In this document: piece by piece, positions 1 through 5,273 of the stretch
Layout of the letters: each line of letters begins with the position of its first letter
Position numbering within the stretch: the first letter of the stretch is position 1
NCBI GenBank assembly: GCA_023430325.1
Contig: JAEZAU010000036.1
Span: forward strand, 1 to 18,659
DNA: 18,659 bases
Source: Bacteroidota bacterium
Lineage (GTDB): Bacteria > Bacteroidota > Bacteroidia > Flavobacteriales_F > PHOS-HE28
Reading direction: 5' to 3'
Notes under the pieces: generated by a model
The model's input: the letters and a program-made list of their open reading frames with translations, nothing else
Told to the model about the DNA's origin: nothing
Database searches by the model: none
Program-made: the position numbers and the translations under genes

Positions 1-942
1 GGCAGCCTGCTCGCACGGCACTTCGCCGATCGGAAGGATGATGTGATCGTTTTGACGCGCGGAAAAGGCCGCACGAGCCGAGGGATCCAATTCGTGAATT
101 GGGATCCCGAAGATCCCAAAGACCTGCATGAGCTCCTGAATAACGCTCACATTGTGATCGGTTTGAACGGCGCATCGGTGGACAGCAGGTATAGCAAGGC
201 TCGAAGATGGGAGATCATGCACAGCCGGCTGGCAAGCACCTGGGCGATCGGCGATGTGATCGGAAAGTGCGAACATCCACCGCAACTATGGCTCCAGGCC
301 GGCACAGCGACCATCTATCGTCACGCCGAAGATCGGCCAATGGACCAGTTCACCGGAGAACCCGGCAAAGGCTTCAGCGTGGAGGTGGCCCGTACATGGG
401 AGGCAGCGGCGAAGCGATCCATCGAAGGTTGTGAGACCAGGCTGGTGCTTCTGCGCATGGCGATGGTGCTGAGCAATGCTGGAGGAGTGCTTCCAAAACT
501 TCAGCAGATCGTGAGGATGGGCCTCGGTGGAAAACACGCCAGTGGCGAACAATTCGTGAGTTGGATCCATGAGAAGGATCTGGTTCGCGCGATCGAACAC
601 ATCATGTCGTCAAAGACAGAAGGGATCTACGATCTGGCAGCGCCGGAACCTGTGAAGGATTGCTTGCTGATGGAAATGCTCCGCGCACAATTGCGTCCAT
701 GGATCTCATTCCCAAAACCACGCTGGATGCTTGAGATCGGTGCCTGGTTGATGCGGACGGAAACGGAGTTGATCCTGAAGAGCAGACGGGTGGTGCCGAC
801 ACGCTTGCTGAACGAAGGTTTTGAATTCCGCTATCCGGGGATCAGTACGGCATTGGTGGATCTGAGGAGAAAGCAGCAGTCGGCTATACTTGCCCAACGA
901 TCACTTACTTCACCTCAGGTCCTTCACCATGAAAACCTTTGA
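1..942 (+). CDS. TIGR01777-family NAD(P)-dependent epimerase (5' end missing)
   Basis: The reading frame is open from base 1, so the gene starts outside the window. Codons 1-21 give the end of a Rossmann beta-alpha-beta (GSLLAR, then DVIVLTRG); the GxxGxxG nucleotide loop itself is lost. Family landmarks follow in order: NGASVDSR with the downstream SR, then ATIYRHAEDRPMDQFTGE, which occupies the SDR active-site Tyr region in this family's Bacteroidota form, then a VARTWEAA helix, LRMAMVLSNAGGVLPKL and SWIHEKDLVRAIEHI. The tail FPKPRWMLEIG through RRVVPTRLLNEGFEFRYP is the DUF1731 C-terminal domain. The family (E. coli YfcH type) comprises SDR-like proteins whose substrate is mostly unknown. 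The last 14 bases overlap the next gene, suggesting one transcript. The family call is secure; the substrate is not known. Confidence 0.92.
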   Translation, partial: GSLLARHFADRKDDVIVLTRGKGRTSRGIQFVNWDPEDPKDLHELLNNAHIVIGLNGASVDSRYSKARRWEIMHSRLASTWAIGDVIGKCEHPPQLWLQAGTATIYRHAEDRPMDQFTGEPGKGFSVEVARTWEAAAKRSIEGCETRLVLLRMAMVLSNAGGVLPKLQQIVRMGLGGKHASGEQFVSWIHEKDLVRAIEHIMSSKTEGIYDLAAPEPVKDCLLMEMLRAQLRPWISFPKPRWMLEIGAWLMRTETELILKSRRVVPTRLLNEGFEFRYPGISTALVDLRRKQQSAILAQRSLTSPQVLHHENL

Positions 943-1366
943 ACGGTTCGACGTGATCATGCAATGGTCGTTGATCGTTGCATCCGTGGCCTATCTCGGC
1001 GTGAAAGAGGAACTGGAATACCTCATCCATGCTTACTTCCTTGTTGGTGGCTGGCAGATGATCAGTATGATCGTTCATGCGATCGCGTGGCGCAACGATC
1101 CATCATGGAGACGGGGCCGACGGATCTATAGTGGATCCGTGTTCTTGATCGTTGGCATTACAGCACTGTCCGCATGGCTGGAACTTCCGATCGTATTCTG
1201 GATCTTCTACGGCCTTCTTTTCTTTTCGCCGTTCATGGCCATCTTCTACGCCGGTCTCTGTACGAAGGAGCTTTTACAGTTCAACAAGGAACGATCGAAA
1301 GAATACGGTGAGCTGCGGAACGTTACTTCCGAAGCTGAGCTGCATTCCCCTCATAAAGACCGATGA
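929..1366 (+). CDS. small four-helix integral membrane protein, unknown function
   Basis: This 145-residue protein starts at ATG 929, inside the end of the epimerase gene. An in-frame start at 890 exists but would lengthen the overlap and add an unconvincing polar leader, so 929 is preferred. Four hydrophobic segments are visible at about residues 8-24, 33-54, 67-84 and 87-110. A basic loop (RRGRR, residues 61-65) lies between helices 2 and 3, and the tail from residue 112 is charged and probably cytoplasmic. I do not recognise a family and no catalytic motif is visible. Its stop overlaps the next start as ATGA (1363-1366), the usual sign of translational coupling, so it is probably co-expressed with the transpeptidase-like gene. 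Function could be envelope related, but that is inference from context only. Confidence 0.8.
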   Translation: MKTFERFDVIMQWSLIVASVAYLGVKEELEYLIHAYFLVGGWQMISMIVHAIAWRNDPSWRRGRRIYSGSVFLIVGITALSAWLELPIVFWIFYGLLFFSPFMAIFYAGLCTKELLQFNKERSKEYGELRNVTSEAELHSPHKDR

Positions 1367-1962
1367 AGTCCCTTAGCCTGTTGATAGCTCCACTGTTCCT
1401 GTCGTTCTGCAGCAACGATCCGAAGCCGGTCGCCGATCTTGCGGGATTGCGATCGAAAGCCGCGCAAGCATTGGCCTTCTGCAAGGAAAAAGGCTACTCC
1501 ACCGATCGCTGCATCTTGATCGACATGAGCCTGCATTCAGGAGTGGACCGGTTCTTCGTATGGGATCTCATGGCTGACACCGTAAGCCATAGCTTCCTGG
1601 TGACACATGGCGCCTGCGATGGTCCCTGGGCAGTGGATGGATCGAAGGATGTTCCGCGGTTCAGCAACGTGAGCGGCAGCCATTGTTCATCGCTCGGAAA
1701 ATACCGGATCGGAGAGCGCGGGCACAGCCAATGGGGCATCGGTGTCAAGTACATTCTGCACGGCCTGGAGAGCACGAACAACAATGCCCAGAGCCGGTTC
1801 GTGGTGCTACATTCCTGGGAGGCCGTGCCCGATGAAGAAGTCTATCCGCGTGGCTGCCCGGAAAGCTGGGGTTGCCCGGCACTTTCGGATAATGCCATGC
1901 GTACGGTGGATGCCTTGCTCAAAGAGAGTAAGAAAAGCGTGCTCCTATGGATCTATGAGTAG
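1363..1962 (+). CDS. exported murein L,D-transpeptidase-like protein (YkuD_2 family)
   Basis: This 199-residue protein has a short hydrophobic leader (residues 1-15) followed by Cys16 in LSFC, an imperfect lipobox, so it is probably a lipoprotein or a secreted periplasmic protein. The C-terminal half carries the YkuD_2 signature: VVLHSWEAV with His150, then RGCPESWGCPALSD with the expected nucleophile Cys171. In this family the cysteine forms an acyl-enzyme with peptidoglycan stem peptides, linking or exchanging them. The region SLHSGVDRFFVWDLM (about 56-70) is the usual first strand pair. Additional cysteines (40, 50, 85, 108, 165) are unusual for a reducing-sensitive enzyme and may form disulfides. 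The start overlaps the preceding stop as ATGA. The stop is followed at once by repeat copy A. Family assignment is strong; cross-linking activity in this organism is inferred. Confidence 0.87.
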   Translation: MKSLSLLIAPLFLSFCSNDPKPVADLAGLRSKAAQALAFCKEKGYSTDRCILIDMSLHSGVDRFFVWDLMADTVSHSFLVTHGACDGPWAVDGSKDVPRFSNVSGSHCSSLGKYRIGERGHSQWGIGVKYILHGLESTNNNAQSRFVVLHSWEAVPDEEVYPRGCPESWGCPALSDNAMRTVDALLKESKKSVLLWIYE

Positions 1963-2056
1963 GGCGAATTCCTCCCGGGTCGTGGCTGCGCCTGCAAGTC
2001 CGCGGCCGTTGAATGCACGGCCTGTGGGCTTTCCGGCTGCGCCACTTACGCAGATC
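1963..2056 (-). repeat. family-1 structured dispersed repeat, copy A
   Basis: Read on the minus strand, this begins GATCTGCGTAAGTGGCG and ends GGAATTCGCCC, with GGAAAGCCC and GGACTTGCAGGCG in between. The same blocks in the same order occur in copies B (2175-2257) and C (13420-13510). It can fold: GTGGC 1982-1986 pairs with GCCAC 2041-2045, GCC 1990-1992 with GGC 2035-2037, AAGTCC 1996-2001 with GGGCTT 2026-2031 (one G-T), and GGCCGT 2004-2009 with ACGGCC 2017-2022 around a 7-nt loop. It begins on the base after the transpeptidase stop codon. No T-run follows, so it is not a classic intrinsic terminator. Confidence 0.85.
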
Positions 2057-2174
2057 CTGTGAGGCTCCGCGAGTTTCTTTCTGACCTTGATCGAATAACG
2101 GGTCGGCTCACTTCCATATTTTTCAATTAGGATGGAAACATCGATCGAAGAACGGATCACGCTCGTCAACCACC
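2057..2174. other. spacer between inverted repeat copies A and B, no convincing gene
   Basis: These 118 bases separate the two heads of copies A and B. The only visible structure is TTCCAT 2112-2117 against ATGGAA 2132-2137 around an AT-rich loop. A minus-strand frame runs from here into copy A, but it has no recognisable family and its end is made of repeat sequence, so I do not call it a gene. Confidence 0.5.
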
Positions 2175-2257
2175 GATCGGCGTAAGTGGCGCAGGCGGAA
2201 AGCCCGGACCGCAGGGAGGACTTGCAGGCGAAGACACGACCTGACAGGATCCCGCCC
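2175..2257 (+). repeat. family-1 structured dispersed repeat, copy B
   Basis: It shares the blocks GCGTAAGTGGCGCAGGCGG, AAAGCCCGG, GGACTTGCAGGCG and CGCCC with copies A and C, in the same order. It is the shortest copy because the apical hairpin is reduced to about 12 nt with only CC/GG able to pair. Its two basal helices each carry one mismatch (GTGGC 2186-2190 against GACAC 2233-2237; GGC 2194-2196 against GGC 2227-2229), so it may be decaying. It lies in inverted orientation to copy A and ends 58 nt before the start codon of the LLM gene. Confidence 0.83.
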
Positions 2258-2315
2258 CAAATGCTCCCAACCTGTCATTCTCAGCTTCATCCTCACCGCC
2301 CCCGACCTTTGCACC

Positions 2316-3353
2316 ATGGAATTCGGCATCTATTCTTTCGTGGACCATACTCCCGATCCGATCACCGGTGAAATGATCAGCGCTGAGCTTCGGCACAGCA
2401 ACTTGTTGGAGGAAGCAGAGATGGCCGAGGAAGCCGGGCTCGATGTCTTTGCGATCGGGGAGCATCACCGGCCGGACTTCATTGCTTCTGCACCTTCGGT
2501 GATCCTGGCTGCGATCGCGGCGCGCACCAGGAAGATCCGTCTTTCAAGTGCAGTAACAGTGCTGAGCAGTGAAGATCCGGTCCGTGTGTACCAGCAATAT
2601 GCAACGCTCGACCTGCTGAGCGGTGGCCGCGCTGAGATCATGGCCGGCCGCGGATCGTTCACTGAGTCATTTCCGCTGTTCGGGTACGATCTGTCCTTGT
2701 ACAATGAGCTCTTTTCGGAGAAGCTGAAGATGCTGTTGGAGATCAGGAAAGGTGAGGTCCTCACATGGAAAGGCAAGCACACACAGACCGTGGAAGGCCG
2801 TGCGGTGCATCCACGTTCCATCCAAGACCCCCTGCCGGTGTGGATCGCCGTTGGCGGAACACCTGAAAGTGTGGCGCGTGCCGCAACACTTGGTCTCCCA
2901 ATGACCCTGGCGATAATCGGCGGTGAGCCCGCCCGTTTCAAGCCGTTCACCGATCTGTACCGGCAGATGTGGCAGCAGGGAGGTCATGGGATGGACAAGC
3001 TCCAACTCGGGATCGGGTCGCACGGTTTCATCGCCGACACATTCGAAGAGGCCGCTGAACTGATCTATCCGCGATACGTGATGATGATGGGCAGGCTTGG
3101 CCGCGAGCGCGGTTGGGGACCGATCGGAAGACCGCAGTTCGAGCACGAGATATCCCCGGACGGAGCCATGTTGCTCGGCGATCCCGATACGGTGATCAAA
3201 AAGATCCTGCGGGAGCATGAACTCTTCGGCTTCACCCGTTTCAGCCTGCAATTCAGCGTTGGATCGGTGCCGCATGAGAAGATGCTGCGGTGCATAGAGC
3301 TCTATGGAAAGGTGGTGGCACCGGCAGTGCGAAAGGCGATCGGCGTAAAATGA
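2316..3353 (+). CDS. LLM-class flavin-dependent oxidoreductase
   Basis: This 345-residue protein is a full-length luciferase-like (bacterial luciferase/F420-type TIM barrel) enzyme. Visible landmarks are the first strand MEFGIYSF, AEEAGLDVFAIGEHH at about 37-51, the cluster IRLSSAVTVLSSEDPVRV (75-91) with YATLDLLSGGRAEIMAGRG (95-113), the loop PVWIAVGGTPES (174-185), and the late LLGDPDTV (287-294), where members of the family bind cofactor phosphate. Family members use reduced flavin (FMN or F420) and often O2 to oxidise small organic substrates; the substrate cannot be read from sequence. ATG 2316 fits the conserved first strand. There is no clear Shine-Dalgarno sequence, as is usual in Bacteroidota. 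It appears to be a single-gene transcript, isolated upstream by repeat copy B and downstream by a strong hairpin. Confidence 0.93.
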   Translation: MEFGIYSFVDHTPDPITGEMISAELRHSNLLEEAEMAEEAGLDVFAIGEHHRPDFIASAPSVILAAIAARTRKIRLSSAVTVLSSEDPVRVYQQYATLDLLSGGRAEIMAGRGSFTESFPLFGYDLSLYNELFSEKLKMLLEIRKGEVLTWKGKHTQTVEGRAVHPRSIQDPLPVWIAVGGTPESVARAATLGLPMTLAIIGGEPARFKPFTDLYRQMWQQGGHGMDKLQLGIGSHGFIADTFEEAAELIYPRYVMMMGRLGRERGWGPIGRPQFEHEISPDGAMLLGDPDTVIKKILREHELFGFTRFSLQFSVGSVPHEKMLRCIELYGKVVAPAVRKAIGVK

Positions 3354-3354
3354 A

Positions 3355-3393
3355 TTGGACCGGATGACGGCTCCTCGCCGCCAACCGGTCCAA
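3355..3393. terminator. hairpin between convergent genes, probable bidirectional terminator
   Basis: TTGGACCGG (3355-3363) is perfectly complementary to CCGGTCCAA (3385-3393), and an inner GGC/GCC pair sits in the loop. It lies 1 nt after the LLM stop and 22 nt after the stop of the convergent minus-strand gene. On the minus strand it is followed by a moderately T-rich stretch (ATTCATTTT); on the plus strand no T-run follows. Confidence 0.65.
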
Positions 3394-3415
3394 CCCAATA
3401 TTCAACTGCGATGTA

Positions 3416-3760
3416 TTACAAGAGAATGATCAGAAGAATGATGATCAGCAATGCTGAAAGCGAGATGTAGAGCACAGGTTGCTGGCTGTTGATCACGTTC
3501 ACCTCCTCCTTCAATTCCTTCAGTTCAGAACGCAATTCCTTCCGTTCTTCCTTGTTGAGCGCAGAGCGATCGGTGTTGTAGATGGCTTCAAGGCGTTCCT
3601 TGATCTCCAACACACGTTGTTGTTCCGCTTCGCTCAACTTCTGGAAGTTCTCCTGGTTGATCTTGATCTCACGCTCCGGCGTACCGGCAACTGCCGGTGT
3701 ACCGGCCCAACCGATCATGCACGCTGTAAATGCAGATGCGATATATGCCTTGGCCTTCAT
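3416..3760 (-). CDS. small exported coiled-coil protein with C-terminal membrane anchor
   Basis: This 114-residue protein is of no family I recognise. It starts at ATG 3760 (MKAKAYIASAF); a second in-frame ATG at 3772 would add four residues. The N-terminus is a signal peptide with probable cleavage after AVA (about residue 25). Residues 28-92 are highly charged (QKLSEAEQQRVLEIKERLEAI, then RKELRSELKELKEEV) and predict a helical coiled coil. The last 18 residues are an uninterrupted Leu/Ile membrane segment that reaches the C-terminus with no charged tail. The layout implies a periplasmic helical rod held in the inner membrane by its end. It could be a scaffold or a small stress protein; nothing in the neighbourhood decides. 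It is convergent with the LLM gene and divergent from the SIMPL-like gene. Confidence 0.75.
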   Translation of the reverse strand: MKAKAYIASAFTACMIGWAGTPAVAGTPEREIKINQENFQKLSEAEQQRVLEIKERLEAIYNTDRSALNKEERKELRSELKELKEEVNVINSQQPVLYISLSALLIIILLIILL

Positions 3761-3958
3761 GATGTTATGCATTAATGGATATCTGATGGACCGGGGAATG
3801 AAAGACCGTACCGATCGGACCGGCCGAATGACAACAAACTGAAGTTCAGAAGGTTGAATACACCCCGCCATCTTGGTCAAGGGTGGAGCGATCGTGGAGT
3901 TAAGTACACGATCGAACGGAAAGATCACTGGCGTGTAATAGCAGCAAAAGACCATTCC
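3761..3958. other. divergent intergenic region, no clear promoter seen
   Basis: These 198 bases should carry the promoters for the two divergent genes on each side. The only symmetric element is CTGAAGTTCAG (3839-3849), an 11-base near-palindrome that could be an operator but may be chance. The minus strand has TCAGTTTG over it, one base off the Bacteroidota -7 consensus TAnnTTTG, without a suitably spaced TTG. GATC occurs four times. Confidence 0.35.
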
Positions 3959-4927
3959 ATGCTCAGAACGCAACTGCTTCTCCCACTTCTATTTATTTCC
4001 ACAGTTTCCTTTTCCCAGGTATCGGGCAATCTTCTGTATGATGCGAATAACCGGATCTTCTTCCAGCAGGCCGAACAACCGGTGAAGGCGACCGTGCTGG
4101 GGAATGTTCTCCTGCTTGAAGTGAACGCCATGATGAACGTGCGCGCGGACAGCTACCTCGCGATCTTTCACCTGAACCAGATCGGGCAGACTGCCGAAGA
4201 GACCGACAGCCTCATGAACATGCGGATCGATAACCTGCTCGATCGCCTGGAACATGAAAAGATCGGTACCGAAGAGATCTTCGTGGACATGCTTTCCTTT
4301 CTTCCGGTCTTCGAGATCGAGGAGACGCGGAAGCTTTTCAGCAAGACCTACCATGAAGTCCCTGCAGGCTTCGAGATCCAGAAGAACATCCACATCCGGT
4401 TCACCGATCCGCGTGTGCTCGATCGCATTGTTACCTCAGCCGCCAAGGAAGAGATCTACGATCTGGTGAAGGTGGACTATTACGTGCAGGACCAGGGCGC
4501 GCGCTACGATACACTACGGCTCTTCGCGCAACGCACCATGCAGCAGAAGCTCGATCATTTCACCAAACTCGGGTTGAAAGTGGCCGATAGCCACAGGACC
4601 GGTGCGGAAAAGAACGGCGCACATTTTCCGCTGGAACGTTATACATCCTACAACGCAAACAGCCGCGCAAGCCTCAACAGCAGACGGAAGGGACAGGTGG
4701 TGAACGACATCAGGAAGCCATCCACGCTCTTCTACAACAAGGTTCCCTACTCCAGCTTCGATCTGGTACTGCATCCGGAGATCACCGAACCTCCGGTGCA
4801 ATTCACCTACAACCTTACACTGCATTGCCAGCTTCCGCCAGAGGTGACAGCGAAAGAGGCCAGGCAGATGGTGAAATACATCCTGCTTACCGATAAAGGC
4901 GACTTGAAAGAACTGCAACTACCTTGA
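3959..4927 (+). CDS. secreted SIMPL (DUF541)-like protein
   Basis: The frame opens further upstream, but ATG 3959 begins a clean signal peptide (MLRTQLLLPLLFISTVSFSQ, cleavage after Ser19 or Gln20), giving 322 residues. After cleavage comes VSGN, then a strand KATVLGNVLLLEVNAMMNVRADSYLAIFH and a helix with the TAEE motif (78-100). A second strand/helix set (about 105-210) includes EIQKNIHIRF and DLVKVDYYVQD. This order resembles SIMPL/DUF541 envelope proteins, which typically read VxGxG, an alternating strand, then a TAxxA helix. Here the canonical glycine pattern is only partly kept, and residues 215-322 form an extra C-terminal region with one Cys (290) that I do not recognise. Family function is poorly known. 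The gene is followed by a repeat cluster, so it is likely monocistronic. Confidence 0.6.
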   Translation: MLRTQLLLPLLFISTVSFSQVSGNLLYDANNRIFFQQAEQPVKATVLGNVLLLEVNAMMNVRADSYLAIFHLNQIGQTAEETDSLMNMRIDNLLDRLEHEKIGTEEIFVDMLSFLPVFEIEETRKLFSKTYHEVPAGFEIQKNIHIRFTDPRVLDRIVTSAAKEEIYDLVKVDYYVQDQGARYDTLRLFAQRTMQQKLDHFTKLGLKVADSHRTGAEKNGAHFPLERYTSYNANSRASLNSRRKGQVVNDIRKPSTLFYNKVPYSSFDLVLHPEITEPPVQFTYNLTLHCQLPPEVTAKEARQMVKYILLTDKGDLKELQLP

Positions 4928-4937
4928 TCGCTATGTA

Positions 4938-5010
4938 TTTGGGCGTGTCCTTTGCCCGGCGGTGCGCCGCCGGGCAGGGGCCGGGCTATCCGCTTCAAGT
5001 CCTCAGCCAA
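4938..5010 (+). repeat. family-2 dispersed palindromic repeat, copy D
   Basis: The head TTTGGGCGTG (4938-4947) is followed by a perfect 10-bp hairpin, TGCCCGGCGG 4953-4962 with CCGCCGGGCA 4967-4976 around the tetraloop TGCG, and then GGGCCGGGCTATCCGCTTCAA. The same head, a different hairpin and a similar tail occur at 12763. It starts 10 nt after the SIMPL-like stop codon, in the same direction. I recall similar GGGCGTG repeats in many Bacteroidota genomes, so the type is probably not new. The tail boundary is approximate. Confidence 0.75.
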
Positions 5011-5034
5011 ATACGCAGAAAGTCCGCTTCGCGA

Positions 5035-5067
5035 CCCTCTCCTTCCGGAGAGGGGCTGGGGGTGAGG
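5035..5067 (+). repeat. short palindromic repeat module (CCCTCTCC-loop-GGAGAGGG)
   Basis: CCCTCTCC (5035-5042) and GGAGAGGG (5047-5054) form a perfect 8-bp stem with loop TTCC, followed by GCTGGGGGTGAGG. This matches a REP-like sequence that I recall as very common between genes in Bacteroidota and other phyla. There is only one copy in the window. Confidence 0.6.
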
Positions 5068-5097
5068 CTGCGCAGCTTCCGGGCTTTCCACTTCTAT

Positions 5098-5130
5098 CCC
5101 TCACGCTTGTCCTGAGCGGCGCCGAAGGGC
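5098..5130 (+). repeat. short interspersed module with CCTGAGCG...CCGAAGGG
   Basis: CCCTCACGCTTGTCCTGAGC followed by GGCGCCGAAGGGC resembles the widespread intergenic motif that reads roughly GTCCTGAGCG-n-CGAAGGG. The centre CGGCGCCG (5117-5124) is self-complementary. Only one copy is seen here; the assignment is from memory of the motif. Confidence 0.45.
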
Positions 5131-5243
5131 AGCTGTGCAAGATCCCAAGATCGTTCAATGCCCGATCGGGTAGTGCTTTCCACAACCAATTCACCGCAGA
5201 CCGCTTAAGAACCAATTCCTTTGGACCTTGTTGAATTGGCATA

Positions 5244-5259
5244 AGCTTCGCCTGAAGCT
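5244..5259 (+). promoter_or_regulatory. small hairpin just upstream of tamB
   Basis: AGCTTC (5244-5249) pairs with GAAGCT (5254-5259) around the loop GCCT, ending 14 nt before the tamB ATG. In the mRNA leader it could affect ribosome access. The stem is short and may be chance. No convincing TAnnTTTG promoter was found between 5131 and 5273. Confidence 0.3.
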
Positions 5260-5273
5260 GGCACGCGCATTAG

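Noticed and set aside
1945..2169. A 74-codon minus-strand frame in the spacer between repeats A and B
   Set aside because: Its second half is translated repeat sequence and runs into the transpeptidase gene; no homologous family was recognised and there is no start signal.
1963..2257. Integron attC sites as an explanation of family-1 repeats
   Set aside because: Bulged imperfect hairpins with variable tips resemble attC, but the RYYYAAC and GTTRRRY core sites are missing, copies are not arrayed with cassettes, and no integrase is present.
2667..3398. A 243-codon minus-strand open frame opposite the LLM oxidoreductase
   Set aside because: It lies antisense to a well-conserved enzyme gene and crosses the terminator hairpin; no family features are visible.
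5161..5170. Perfect palindrome CCCGATCGGG upstream of tamB as an operator
   Set aside because: With GATC so abundant here, a 10-base palindrome centred on GATC is likely by chance; no second copy or promoter overlap was seen.
5216..5223. TTCCTTTG as a tamB promoter -7 box
   Set aside because: It is one base off the TAnnTTTG consensus and has no TTG at a suitable distance upstream.
4962..5242. Open frames on both strands across the repeat cluster before tamB
   Set aside because: They consist of palindromic repeat modules, which stay open by composition, and have no protein-family features.
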